A stretch of DNA of 53,261 nucleotides from Thermobifida cellulosilytica TB100 (GCF_001517975.1 NZ_KQ950180.1:1284357-1337617); one strand, 5' to 3'; shown: positions 35,406-44,491, counted from the stretch's first letter. Numbers and translations are program-made. Notes: generated from the letters alone by a model not told the origin.

Positions 35406-38185
35406 TGGCTGCCCCGCAGGACGCACCCGCCGTGCCCCTGCTGGGACGGCGCATCCTCGAAGCGCTGCTCGCCCACCGGCTGTCCGCCGCGGGCCGCGAC
35501 GGCGACCACCCGGACGCGCGGCGGCGGCTCGTCCTCGTCCACGGCCGCTACGATCCCGCCGATTCCGCCGAGTTCACCGTCCGCATCGACGGCAGCCCGC
35601 GCGACGTCACCGTCGCCCAGCACAGCTCGGTGCTCGGCATCGCCGCCGCCTGGCACGACCACCGCGCCGCCGACCCCGACGGCGACAGCATCCTGGTGGT
35701 CGTCACCGACGTGCCCGACGCCGCCATCGGCTGGGACCTGCGCGGGCACGCCGTGCGCGGCCGCGTCCTCAACGCCGACCGCGTCGAGATCGTGCGGCAG
35801 CGGTTCGGCGCCACCCGCCTCGACCCGCGCATCCGCACCGAACGGTGGCTCGTCGACGCTCTCCTCGACGCCGAACCCCGCGACGGATGGCCGCAGACCG
35901 GCGGCGTCCTCACCCGCGCCACCGCGCTGCGCGCGCTCGTCGCCGCCCGCCTCGACCTGTCCGACCGCGACGCCGTGCCCGACGCGGACACGCTGCTCGC
36001 CTGGTCGCTCACCAGCACCGGCCCCCGGTGGTTCGCCGCGCTCGACCCCGCCGAGCAGAAAGAGATCACCGACTGGCTGGTCGAGGTCGCCGGGCCTGCC
36101 GTCCGCCCGTTGATGGCCCTGGTCGCCGAAGGGCGCGGCCGCGACGCCATGCCGCTCGGCGTGGTCGCCTCCGCCGTGCACACCAGCCCCGGGGTCGACC
36201 TGGCCAGAGCGGGCTTCGCCCTGGGCTCCCTGTTCGGCCGCGGCGTCCCCACCGACGGCCTCGCACCGTTCGCCGCCGCTGTGGAGGGCGCCCTCGCCCG
36301 CTGGCTCACCGACCACCGGCAGGACCGCTCTGTGCTGCGAGGGCGGGCGCTGGAAGTGCTGTGGCGGGCCGACGCGCTCGCCGCCGAGGCCGGGCTCAGC
36401 AACGACCTCGCCGCCAGCCTCTACCTGCCGTCGGCGTTCGAAGCCCGCCTACGCGGCCTCGCCGACTCCCTCTCCCGCTCCCCCGAGGAGGCCGAGGAGG
36501 CCCTCTCCCGGCTCAACGAGCACCGGCTCGCCCCCCTGTGGCGGCACCGGGTCCGCACCGCCGAAGCCGCCGTGCGCCTGGTGCGCCGCCTCGCCCACCC
36601 CGGTGCCGGTCCCACGTCGGTGGCCGACGGCGTCACCCGCCACCTTGCCGACTGGGGCTGGGCCGACGCCGCGCTCACCGTGCTGTGGGCGGGCGACCCG
36701 GACGCCGACGCGCACGTCGCCGCCGCCTATACCGCCGTCTGCCGCCGGGTCCGGCAGTGGCGGGCCGACCTCGACGCGGAGTTCGCCTGGCGGCTCGCCC
36801 AGTGGGCGCGCACCGCCGACCAGGCGCACACCACCGGCGGCTGCCTGCTCGTGGAGAACGTACTCGCTGAGATCGTCGTGCCGCTGTACGAGGACCAGAA
36901 GACACCGCGGAAGGACCAGCGGGTCGCGCCGCTCGTCATCGTCCTGGACGGCATGAGCAGCGCCGTCGCCGTCACCCTCGCCGCCGAGGTCACAGAGGCC
37001 GGAACCTGGATCGAGGTCGCCAAGAAGGGCAGGGGCGCACGCGAGGCGGCCGTCGCGATGATTCCCTCCGTCACCCGCACCAGCCGGGCCGCCCTGCTCA
37101 GCGGCGCCCCCGACGAAGGCGGACAGGCCGTGGAGAAGGAGAAGTTCGCCGAGTTCTGGCGGAAGTGCCGGACCACCGCGGCCCTGTTCCACAAGGCCGA
37201 CATCGCCGGAGAACCGGGGCAGCGGTTCTCCACCGAACTCCAGACCGCGCTCGCCGACACCTCGACCGTCGTGGGCGTGGTGCTCAACACCATCGACGAG
37301 GCCCTCGACCACTCGCCGCAGGGCAACCGCACCGGGTGGCGGCTGCGCGACATCACCCACCTCGAAGAACTCCTCGACGCGGCCCGCTCCTACGGGCGGC
37401 CCGTGGTTCTGGTCTCCGACCACGGGCACGTGCTGGACCGCGGCGACAGCACCCCCGCCCGCACCCCCGACGGCCAGGCAGAAGCGGCCCGCTGGCGTAC
37501 CGGAACCCCGCAGGAAGGCGAGGTGGCGGTGTCGGGGCCGCGCGTGCGGGAAGGCGGCGGGACGGTCGTGGTGCCGTGGCGGGAGGACATCCGCTACGCG
37601 CAGCGCCGCGGCGGCTACCACGGTGGCGTGTCGCTCGCCGAGATGACCGTGCCCGTCCTGGCGTTCTCGCCCTCCCCCGACCTGCTGTCGGGCGAATGGG
37701 AGGAGCTGGGAGGACACAGAGTGACCCCCGCCTGGTGGACGGGCGGCCCCGCACCCCAGGACGCCGCCGCGTCGGCCGCGCCGACCGGGCGGACGGCCGC
37801 GCTCTCCGCTCCGCCGCGCGCGGAGCAGCCCGCCGCCGTGCCCGCGCCCGAACCCGAGCCGGAGGAGACGCGCACCACCCTCGGCTGGCAGATCGTGGAG
37901 TCGAAGGTGTACAAGGAGCAGCGCAAGTACGTGCCCGCCAAGCGGTGGACGCCGGACAGGGTCGCGGCGGTGATCGACGCGCTCGTCGAGGCCGGAGGGA
38001 CGATGTCCGCCATGGCAGCCGCCAGCCGGGCGGACTTCCGGCGCACCCAGACCGACGGCCTGATGACCGTGCTGCAACGCCTGCTCAACGTGGAGAGCTA
38101 CCCGGTCCTGGAGATCATCGACAACGGCGCGCGCCTGCGACTCAACGTCCCCCTGGCCCGCCAGCAGTTCCGCCTGGACGAGTAG
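35405..38185 (+). CDS. pglZ: PglZ, BREX alkaline-phosphatase-superfamily protein
   Basis: Hallmark BREX protein of the alkaline phosphatase superfamily. 926 residues from the ATG that overlaps the pglY stop, GGAGG 4 nt upstream. The N-terminal half is helical; the PglZ domain starts near residue 505 with PLVIVLDGMSS (metal ligand Asp515) and contains VVLVSDHGHVLDRG (Asp672, His673, His675) as the second metal site. A Pro-rich linker leads to a C-terminal winged-helix-like domain (WTPDRVAAVIDALVEAGGTM). Arranged as expected between pglY and brxD. Confidence 0.94.
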   Translation: MAAPQDAPAVPLLGRRILEALLAHRLSAAGRDGDHPDARRRLVLVHGRYDPADSAEFTVRIDGSPRDVTVAQHSSVLGIAAAWHDHRAADPDGDSILVVVTDVPDAAIGWDLRGHAVRGRVLNADRVEIVRQRFGATRLDPRIRTERWLVDALLDAEPRDGWPQTGGVLTRATALRALVAARLDLSDRDAVPDADTLLAWSLTSTGPRWFAALDPAEQKEITDWLVEVAGPAVRPLMALVAEGRGRDAMPLGVVASAVHTSPGVDLARAGFALGSLFGRGVPTDGLAPFAAAVEGALARWLTDHRQDRSVLRGRALEVLWRADALAAEAGLSNDLAASLYLPSAFEARLRGLADSLSRSPEEAEEALSRLNEHRLAPLWRHRVRTAEAAVRLVRRLAHPGAGPTSVADGVTRHLADWGWADAALTVLWAGDPDADAHVAAAYTAVCRRVRQWRADLDAEFAWRLAQWARTADQAHTTGGCLLVENVLAEIVVPLYEDQKTPRKDQRVAPLVIVLDGMSSAVAVTLAAEVTEAGTWIEVAKKGRGAREAAVAMIPSVTRTSRAALLSGAPDEGGQAVEKEKFAEFWRKCRTTAALFHKADIAGEPGQRFSTELQTALADTSTVVGVVLNTIDEALDHSPQGNRTGWRLRDITHLEELLDAARSYGRPVVLVSDHGHVLDRGDSTPARTPDGQAEAARWRTGTPQEGEVAVSGPRVREGGGTVVVPWREDIRYAQRRGGYHGGVSLAEMTVPVLAFSPSPDLLSGEWEELGGHRVTPAWWTGGPAPQDAAASAAPTGRTAALSAPPRAEQPAAVPAPEPEPEETRTTLGWQIVESKVYKEQRKYVPAKRWTPDRVAAVIDALVEAGGTMSAMAAASRADFRRTQTDGLMTVLQRLLNVESYPVLEIIDNGARLRLNVPLARQQFRLDE

Positions 38186-38197
38186 GGCTCTCCTCTT

Positions 38198-38230
38198 CGT
38201 GCGCCGTCCACAGGCTGTGGACGGCGCACG
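38198..38230 (+). repeat. Perfect 16-nt-arm inverted repeat between pglZ and brxD
   Basis: Arms CGTGCGCCGTCCACAG (38198-38213) and CTGTGGACGGCGCACG (38215-38230) around a single G, beginning 12 nt after the pglZ stop. As RNA it forms a very stable hairpin (terminator or attenuator before brxD). As DNA it is a symmetrical site whose half TCCACAG/CTGTGGA partly resembles a DnaA box. Which role applies cannot be told from sequence. Confidence 0.85.
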
Positions 38231-38319
38231 GACACCGCCCGCCCCGCCCGGTCACGGCGGCGCCCCGGCGTGGCGTATGTTCGGCGGTGGCAACCCCCAC
38301 GACACGGAGGTGAGAAGCA

Positions 38320-39648
38320 GTGACCACCCCGGCGGACCAGGTCAGCGCGGCACGCCGCCGCGACGTCGTCGACGCGCTGCGGCGCGGCACCGTGCCCCAG
38401 GCCGGACTCGACCTGTTCGCCGTCGGCCTGGAACGCTTCGAACGCGCCCTCGACGACGAGATCGCCACCGTCGCCCGCGGCGGCGCCGCCTTCCACGCCA
38501 TCCGCGGCGAATACGGCTCCGGCAAGACCTTCTTCGCCCGCTGGCTCGCCGAACGCGCCAAACGCGCCGGACTGGCCGCCGCCGAAATCCAGATCTCCGA
38601 AACCGAGACCCCGCTGCACCGGCTCGAAACCGTCTACCGGCGGCTCACCGAACGGCTCACCACCGCCACCCACCCGCCCAGCGCGCTGCGCGCCGTCGTC
38701 GACTCCTGGTTCTTCACCCTCGAAGAAGAAGTCCTCGAAGCGGGCGAAGCCACCGAGGACGACCCCGAAGCCCTCGCCCGCGCCGTCGACACGCTGCTGG
38801 AGACCCGGCTCGCCGACGTCGCCGTCGCCACCCCCAGCTTCGCGGCGGCGCTGCGCGGCTACCACACCGCCCGCGAGAACGGCGACGCCGCCACCGCCGA
38901 AGCGCTCCTCGCCTGGCTCGGCGGGCAGAAGTCCGTGGCCGCCTCGGCGCGGCGCGCCGCCGGCGTCCGCGGCGACCTCGACCACTACGGCGCACTTGGC
39001 TTCCTCCAAGGGCTGCTGCGGGTGCTGCGCGACTGCGGCCACCCCGGGCTGCTGCTCGTCCTCGACGAGATCGAAACCCTGCAACGGGTCCGCGGCGACG
39101 TCCGCGAGAAAGCCCTCAACGCGCTCCGCCAGCTCCTCGACGAGATCGACTCCGGACGCTTCCCCGGCCTGTTCCTCGTCATCACCGGCACCCCCGCCTT
39201 CTACGACGGGCCGCAGGGCGTGCAGCGCCTCGCCCCGCTCGCCCAGCGCCTCACCACCGACTTCACCACCGACCCCAGGTTCGACTCGCCGCGCGCGGTC
39301 CAACTGCGGCTGCCCGGCTTTGACCTGCAACGGCTCGGCGAGCTCGGCCGCCGCGTCCGCGACCTGTACGCGGGCGGCGCCCGCGACCCCGAGCGGATCA
39401 CCGACGTGGTCGACAACGCCTACATCGCGGAACTCGCCACCGCCGTCACCGGCGAGCTCGGCGGCAAGGTGGGCGTGGCTCCCCGGGTGTTCCTGCGCAA
39501 ACTCGTCGCCGACGTCCTCGACCGCGTCGACGAGTTCCCCGACTTCGACCCGCGCCGCCACTACTCGCTGACCATCACCGCCACCGAGCTCACCGAACCC
39601 GAACGCAACGCGGCCACCAGCGCCGACGACATCGACCTGGAACTGTGA
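38320..39648 (+). CDS. brxD: BrxD, BREX type 2 ATP-binding protein
   Basis: 442 residues. AAA+-type ATPase found at the end of BREX type 2 operons. Walker A is GEYGSGKT at 63-70; Walker B is LLLVLDEIETL with Asp249-Glu250; a later sensor-like ITGTPAFYDGPQGV and an arginine-rich region follow. The GTG start follows GGAGG at 9 nt. It lies 134 nt after pglZ across the inverted repeat, so expression relative to pglXYZ may be modulated. The usual sixth gene, brxHI (Lhr-like helicase), does not follow; the next genes are leftward and unrelated. Confidence 0.92.
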   Translation: MTTPADQVSAARRRDVVDALRRGTVPQAGLDLFAVGLERFERALDDEIATVARGGAAFHAIRGEYGSGKTFFARWLAERAKRAGLAAAEIQISETETPLHRLETVYRRLTERLTTATHPPSALRAVVDSWFFTLEEEVLEAGEATEDDPEALARAVDTLLETRLADVAVATPSFAAALRGYHTARENGDAATAEALLAWLGGQKSVAASARRAAGVRGDLDHYGALGFLQGLLRVLRDCGHPGLLLVLDEIETLQRVRGDVREKALNALRQLLDEIDSGRFPGLFLVITGTPAFYDGPQGVQRLAPLAQRLTTDFTTDPRFDSPRAVQLRLPGFDLQRLGELGRRVRDLYAGGARDPERITDVVDNAYIAELATAVTGELGGKVGVAPRVFLRKLVADVLDRVDEFPDFDPRRHYSLTITATELTEPERNAATSADDIDLEL

Positions 39649-39676
39649 GCCGGGACGGCGCACCCGCCGTCCCGGC
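39649..39676. terminator. Bidirectional terminator after brxD
   Basis: Perfect 11-bp stem GCCGGGACGGC / GCCGTCCCGGC with a 6-nt loop, one base past the brxD stop codon and ahead of a convergent leftward gene. Confidence 0.85.
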
Positions 39677-39690
39677 ACGGCCCGGGGTGC

Positions 39691-40005
39691 TCAAGCCTGG
39701 GGGCTTTCCGCCGCCTCCCCCTTCTCCCCAGTGTTCGCGGTGTTCGGCTTCCCGCACGCCCCACGCAGCACGGCCAGCCCTGCGCCGATGACCAGCACGG
39801 TTCCCATGGCGAGCAGCGACAGCGCCCACGGCAGCAGCGCGGAGCGCACCTCGGAGCACCCCTGGCTGCCCACCAGGATGTCGTGGAACCCGCTCGTGGG
39901 AACGAACGCGCTGCCGCATCCGCTGCCCGCGCTCTCCACCGGGACGGTCCCCAGCACGATCCCGCCGACCGCCAGGGCAATGCCGACCAGAAACAGTCCG
40001 CGCAT
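39691..40005 (-). CDS. Small two-helix membrane protein
   Basis: 104 residues with hydrophobic segments at about 4-20 and 57-80, a Cys-containing outer loop (GSGCGSAFVP ... GSQGCSEV) and a polar C-terminal tail. Not recognised. ATG 40005 lies 11 nt after the stop of the PH/SHOCT gene, so the pair form an operon. Confidence 0.7.
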   Translation of the reverse strand: MRGLFLVGIALAVGGIVLGTVPVESAGSGCGSAFVPTSGFHDILVGSQGCSEVRSALLPWALSLLAMGTVLVIGAGLAVLRGACGKPNTANTGEKGEAAESPQA

Positions 40006-40016
40006 CGTCCCCGACC

Positions 40017-40529
40017 TCACAGCCGCGTGACGAACTGGGCGAACTCGTCCGGGGTGAGCACGCCCCGGTCGCGCAACGCCTTCAGCATCTCGAACGACGA
40101 GCCCGCCGAGTCCACCGGCGCCGCGGGAGCGGTCTGCTGCTGGCCGGGGCCGGACAGCCGGTTCCGCAGCGCGTCGGCCAGGGCCTTGCCGTCCTTCTTG
40201 TCCATCTGGGAGATCTCCGCCTTGTTTCCCGAGGCGAAGATGGTCAGCGTCCCGAACATCAGCCCCGAGGACCACTGCGCGGACGAGATCTTCTCGATCG
40301 GGAAGTCCTCGGTGGTCTTGGACAGCCACCCGTCGTGGAGGAACAGCACCCTGCGGTCGGTGAGCGCCACCAGCCCTTGCCCGGCCCCGTAGGTTCCCGC
40401 CGCGAGCAACTGGACCTGCTCCCCCTCCCACAGGTACTCGACCAACTTGTTGATCTCGCGGTTCGCGCCGATCTTCGTCTGAAGCCGGTCCTTCGCGGCC
40501 TGGATGTCAGGACGCAGTGTGTCAGCCAT
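40017..40529 (-). CDS. Bacterial PH-domain (YokE-like) and SHOCT-domain protein
   Basis: 170 residues. An N-terminal helix is followed by a bacterial pleckstrin-homology-like domain (LLAAGTYGAGQGLVALTDRR, VLFLHDGWLSKTTEDFPIEK, SSGLMFGTLTIFASG). A Gln/Pro/Ala linker then leads to a SHOCT tail (FEMLKALRDRGVLTPDEFAQ). GGGAGGA precedes the ATG. Such proteins are common in actinomycetes and of unclear role, possibly membrane or oligomer binding. Coupled to the small membrane protein downstream, which supports a membrane role. Not a BREX component as far as known. Confidence 0.85.
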   Translation of the reverse strand: MADTLRPDIQAAKDRLQTKIGANREINKLVEYLWEGEQVQLLAAGTYGAGQGLVALTDRRVLFLHDGWLSKTTEDFPIEKISSAQWSSGLMFGTLTIFASGNKAEISQMDKKDGKALADALRNRLSGPGQQQTAPAAPVDSAGSSFEMLKALRDRGVLTPDEFAQFVTRL

Positions 40530-40660
40530 GCAGTCCTCCCTGAAAACTGGAACCGCCTAGGAGGACTCCCATGACAGTGTTTTCACTCTAAAGTTGCATC
40601 GTCAAAACAAGGGAAATCGGCGGTGAGGACGGCTTCGTGCGGGGCGCAACCGACTTCGGG

Positions 40661-41344
40661 TCACTCTCCGGCGACGGCGTAGACCCGCACGCGGGGCGGC
40701 CCGTCCGCCCCGGGAAACGGCACCGCGTGCAGCCGGGTACCGAACGGGGGCAGCGCGTCGAGGTTCGCCAGTCCCGTCACCACCGGGACTCCGGCCCGGG
40801 GCAGCAGGTCCGGCACCGGGCCTCGCGCGTCGGAGGCGACCAGGGCCGCTCCCCACTCCACCAGTAGTTCCGCGGCCTCGTCGGTCAGGAAGGGGCCGTC
40901 TGTTCCCGTGTGGACCAGGACCGCGTGCCCCGCAAGCTCCAGGGCGGCGAGGGCCAGCCGGTCCGCGACCGGCTTCTCCGCACCGAGCAGCCGCACCAGA
41001 GCGACAGGCAGGTCCACCGACCGTTCCAGTTCCAGGCCGTTGGGCAGGGCGGCCGTCGTCGCCTCACCGGTGAGGTCGACGACCGTCCGCTCCCCGTTGC
41101 TGCCCTCGGTGCCCCGGGAGCCCTTGTGGGGTTCCCGGATGAGCTGTTTGCGGGTGATAGTCGTCCGTTCGACCATCAGGAGGCCGAGGTGGCGCACCAG
41201 CAGTTCGCCCAGTTCGGCGTCACTGATGTCGTCACCGGGGATGTCGAGGCGGAAGCCCTCCGTCCGCAGGGAACCACCGTTGCTGAAGACCACTTCCGCG
41301 TCGAACTCGACCCGCCACTGAGCCGCAGGATCGCTCGTGCCCAC
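40661..41344 (-). CDS. Truncated cyclase (kynurenine-formamidase-like) protein
   Basis: 227 residues from a GTG at 41344. Residues about 10-75 are a small domain (VVFSNGGSLRTEGFRLDIPG, LGLLMVERTTITRKQLIREP, HKGSRG) that I associate with actinobacterial cyclase genes. After VVDLTGEA comes the second half of a cyclase/formamidase domain (VALVRLLGAEKPVADRLAL, HAVLVHTGTDGPFLTDEAAE, RLHAVPFP). The metal-binding HxGTHxDxPxH segment that should follow VVDLT is missing, so catalysis by the usual mechanism is unlikely. The frame is continuous with the recombinase-like ORF upstream, so a fusion protein is formally possible; the ribosome site (GAGGA, GGGAA) before 41344 favours a separate start. Confidence 0.55.
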   Translation of the reverse strand: MGTSDPAAQWRVEFDAEVVFSNGGSLRTEGFRLDIPGDDISDAELGELLVRHLGLLMVERTTITRKQLIREPHKGSRGTEGSNGERTVVDLTGEATTAALPNGLELERSVDLPVALVRLLGAEKPVADRLALAALELAGHAVLVHTGTDGPFLTDEAAELLVEWGAALVASDARGPVPDLLPRAGVPVVTGLANLDALPPFGTRLHAVPFPGADGPPRVRVYAVAGE

Positions 41345-42466
41345 CGCTTCCCGTCCTCGTCCACCGGACCAGAGGGGACAGGGTAACCCGTCACGGCACT
41401 CGGGCCGCGGCCGCTCGGGGCCTTCGCACCGTGCCGTCCGACCACCACGGTCCTGACAGCGGTGGCCCGTGATCTGCGGTTCCGCGCCCGCTGCCTCGGG
41501 CGGGGCCCCGTCCACGTGGGGAGGAGCGGACGGTCGGCCATCGGTGGAAGGCGAACCGCTGCGAGGGAGTTCCTGCTGCCTCCGCTGCGTCAACTGGTAT
41601 TCCGACGCCACTGACCGCCATTCGCTCTTCAGCGCTGGTCGACCGTTGCGAGCGGCGTGCATGCGGCGCCTTTCCCTGGCCTGTCGGGCCGGGTCGGCGA
41701 GACGCAACGAGGTGGTGGACAGGCCACGGAGGTCGAGACCGGCCTGGGCACCGCGGGTGCGCACGATGCCGTTGTACCCCCGCACGCTGAGGCGGCCGTC
41801 TCCGGCCGACCGGCCTGCCGGAATCCGGTCTCCTCCGAAGACGCGTCCGTGGCGGTCGATCCGGCGGAACAGCGGCCCCTCGTGGATGCCCTGTGCGGCC
41901 AGTTGGCGCTTCCACTCCTGCACGGCGATGAGGGGGTTCAGTTCCGCCATGTCCGGGAGGGCGGAGAGTACAAGCGGCGTGTTTCTCCTGCTGCCTCGCC
42001 GGCTGGGGAGGGGGGCCCAGGGGTCGGGGGCGTGGATCGGGTGATCGACGTCGAGGAGCAGCAGTTCGCGGGGGCGGGCCGAACTGAAGAAGCCCAGCAG
42101 GAACAGGGCGCGGTCGCGCAGGCCGGCGGGGGTGTCCAAGGGGAGGGAGTCGACGAGGCGCCTCAGCTCCTCCAGTCGCAGCGGGCGCGCCCGTCCGGAG
42201 CTGTTGCGGGTGCGGGGCGGCGGGGCCAGGACGACGGGGCAGTCGGGGAACGCCAGTCCGTGTGCGCGGTGTGTGTACCGGATCGCGGTGAGCGCCCGTT
42301 TGATGGTCGCGGCGGCTCTTCCATGCTCTCTCAAGTGGGCTACATAGGATCTGATGGTCGTTTCACTGGCTGGAAGCGGATCTTCTCCTCTTTTCCGACA
42401 CCATTCGGCGAAACGCCGCGCATCAGACTCGTAGAAGTTCCGACTCCGCTCCGCCAACCACGACAT
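41345..42466 (-). pseudogene. Degenerate tyrosine recombinase/integrase
   Basis: ATG 42466 behind GGGG. An N-terminal SAM-like core-binding domain (FYESDARRFAEWCRKRG; TTIRSYVAHLREHGRAAATI) is followed by the start of the catalytic domain, with the first Arg box (LGFFSSARPRELLLLDVDH). The later boxes are damaged: where relatives have GHSLRAGF this reads TTSLRLAD, so the His of HxxR is Thr. No RHRS-type box or nucleophilic Tyr in proper context can be found. After about 41620 the translation becomes non-protein-like and runs without a stop into the cyclase-like gene. Probably an inactive integrase remnant; a catalytically dead DNA-binding protein is possible. Confidence 0.65.
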
Positions 42467-43053
42467 CCCATCCCCTTTTTGCACATGTGCGAACGTCTGA
42501 CGCTTCTTGTCCGGTTTTCACTATGACTTTTCATCTCGGATCAGGAAGTCAGCAACGTGCAGTTATAAGTATATCTCTAGCATATGCACGTGCATATGCA
42601 TCAAAGGGACGAGTGGGGCAAAGCGGTAAGATATGATCGTCCGTCAGGTAGCAACGTCCCACGGAAAGGACATCGAGGAAAACTGTGTGGACCGCCGGGG
42701 TCCGTCGGACCGGGAGCGTTCTCGGACGGAATACCCCCTCTTTGCACCTAGACCCGTGCAGGCCCGCAGGGCGCTGGAAGACCTCCGGGTGAATCGGAGG
42801 ACTCCGGGACCCTGAAAGCTGGGAGTGCCTCCCGTCTCCCCAGACAAATTTCCTGACACCCCGTCAACAAAGGGAAGAGCCGGTCTTGCTTTCCTGTACC
42901 CGTCTCCGGGACGGGAAGGTGACACAGGCCCTCTCCTGGAAAGTCCCTTCTCCGCACCGCAAACAGTGAAGTCCTGGTTTTCTCCGGCATCCCAGCCGGA
43001 GGAAGCGGTCGGCCGTCCGGTCGACCGAGCGGTCATAGAGAGAGGGGAACAGG
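42467..43053. other. Intergenic region with AT-rich palindrome
   Basis: About 590 nt without a supported gene; a 60-codon open frame at 42633 has no ribosome site and no protein-like composition. The left part (42480-42630) is AT-rich and holds the palindrome described separately, presumably promoter and operator DNA. Confidence 0.5.
42580..42599. promoter_or_regulatory. 20-bp perfect palindrome, putative operator
   Basis: GCATATGCACGTGCATATGC is fully self-complementary, in an AT-rich patch about 115 nt upstream of the leftward recombinase-like gene. It looks like a dimeric repressor site; the cognate regulator is unknown. Confidence 0.6.
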
Positions 43054-43263
43054 GTGCGAAGAACCCGTTACATCGGAAAGCACCGCAAGAAGTCGGTGAA
43101 CGTATGGTCTGACTATCTGGAGGCCGTCCGTTACGGGAACTACGTGGCGCGTTTGATCGTTGACGTGATCAGCGTGTACGACCGCACCCAAGAAGGAGGC
43201 CTCGGCCTCGGAGACCTCCTGGAGATCTTCACCCGCTGGGCGATGATCCTCCTGGGGCTCTGA
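43054..43263 (+). CDS. Small hypothetical protein with hydrophobic C-terminus
   Basis: 69 residues: a basic start (RRTRYIGKHRKKSVN), a middle helix (VWSDYLEAVRYGNYVARLIV) and a hydrophobic end (DLLEIFTRWAMILLGL). GTG start behind GAGGGGAA. Not recognised; possibly a small membrane-associated peptide. A hairpin follows its stop, which supports it as a real transcription unit. Confidence 0.5.
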   Translation: MRRTRYIGKHRKKSVNVWSDYLEAVRYGNYVARLIVDVISVYDRTQEGGLGLGDLLEIFTRWAMILLGL

Positions 43264-43280
43264 GACCGAGGCCCCGGCAA

Positions 43281-43330
43281 GGGCTCTCAAACGCAGAGGT
43301 TTCTCCGGCCACGCGTTTGGGGGCCCTCCT
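43281..43330 (+). terminator. Probable terminator after the small ORF
   Basis: Nested arms GGGC...CAAACGC (43281-43294) and GCGTTTG...GGCCC (43313-43326) followed by TCCTTTT. The stem is interrupted by short bulges. Confidence 0.55.
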
Positions 43331-44041
43331 TTTGCGCGCACGACAGCACCCGTGACCGTCTCCGGCCGCAGTGCGTCCCACGCGCGGTCTGTGGAGCACC
43401 GGCCTGCGCGGCAGTGACGATTGGTCTCCTACCGCAAAACGGCGGAACGAAACATCCTTCCCGCCCCAACCGAAGATTCTCGGTTCCTTTTATAGAGAGA
43501 GCTGCTCTGTGCCTCACAGGAAGAAATTCGGACGGCACCAAACGTTATTGTACACAGCAAAAAACTCGTGCGACAGCCACTGCGACCGGCAACAGCCCAC
43601 TACGTTGCGTGCATCCTCCGGCAACGCCACGGAAAAAGGCGCGACCGCAAACCCTCCAGCAGACCGCCACATCCCGACGAGGCGACCGGCCGTCCCCACG
43701 GCGAACAGCACCGAGGCACCGAAGCACAGCGCCCTGCGGGACGGGCTGCCCCAGAGGTGGCCTCGGTCAGGGGCGGCTGTACCGGGGTTTCCTCCCCCAG
43801 TCCCGGAGCCCTCGGCCGGGAGAGACACCCCGGAGGGCGCGAGGACCAGGCGGGCGAGGGCGGGCTCACCGGACTAACTCGGGTGGGTTCCGGACAGCGA
43901 GGGGCACTGGCCAGCGGCAGGGCGGGCAGCCGGCCCCAAAGACGAGGAGATTCTCCCTAACCGGATGCGACAGACCAGAGCCGCCTCATCCCGTTCTGCT
44001 GCTGAACAGAGCAGCACCCGCAGATGCCGAGGGGCAGAGAC
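43331..44041. other. 711-nt stretch without recognisable gene
   Basis: Several open frames exist on both strands but none has a ribosome site, codon bias or protein-like composition I can defend. A mixed GC/AT texture suggests decayed or non-coding DNA between the recombinase area and the NUDIX cluster. Confidence 0.45.
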
Positions 44042-44491
44042 TCAGCCGCCGACAACCTCCCGGTACCTGCTCAGCACGTCCTTCACGGCATCGGTGACGG
44101 GCGGGTCCTCGGTGAGGGCTGCCCAGGTGTAGGCGTCGTGCTCCTGGAGAACGACCGGCCCCGGTTCGCGCACGTCCACCGCGAAGTTGAACTGTCGGCT
44201 TTTCTTACCGCTGCCACTGGTGTAGTCGAAGCTGCCGAGATACTGCCGGACGGCGACGAGGTCCAGGCCGGTTTCTTCTCTGACCTCGCGGGCCAGCGCG
44301 GCGTCAAGCTGTTCGCCCGCCTCAACCTTGCCGCTGGGGAGTTCGAAGATGCCGGGCATGAAGTCGTCTTCAGGACGTTGGAGAAGCAGCACCTTGCCAT
44401 CGTGTTGGACGACTGCACCGACGACGAGTTGTTGTACGCCGTCGGTCTCGGCCTCGGCAGTGAGTCGAGCGAGAAACGAGTGGTCAACCAT
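44042..44491 (-). CDS. NUDIX hydrolase
   Basis: 149 residues. Nudix box GKVEAGEQLDAALAREVREE followed by TGL matches Gx5Ex7REUxEExGU exactly. Expected to hydrolyse a nucleoside diphosphate linked to another group; substrate unknown. Start M-V-D-H at 44491 is chosen because AAGGA lies 8 nt upstream; an in-frame ATG at 44563 would add 24 residues of weak quality. It lies 216 nt after the other NUDIX gene in the same direction, with a small GCTGC/GCAGC hairpin in the gap, so it may be a separate transcript. Ends EVVGG. Confidence 0.88.
   Translation of the reverse strand: MVDHSFLARLTAEAETDGVQQLVVGAVVQHDGKVLLLQRPEDDFMPGIFELPSGKVEAGEQLDAALAREVREETGLDLVAVRQYLGSFDYTSGSGKKSRQFNFAVDVREPGPVVLQEHDAYTWAALTEDPPVTDAVKDVLSRYREVVGG

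Noticed and set aside
35245-36870. 541-codon Arg-rich + strand frame over pglY/pglZ
   Set aside because: Frame shadow of pglZ; very high arginine and proline content.
38198-38230. DnaA box cluster or replication origin
   Set aside because: Only a partial match to the DnaA consensus and no AT-rich unwinding region nearby.
42633-42815. 60-codon + strand ORF
   Set aside because: No ribosome site, Arg/Pro-rich random composition, no similarity that I recognise.
43371-44097. Several overlapping open frames on both strands
   Set aside because: None has a start context or protein-like composition; treated as gene-free.
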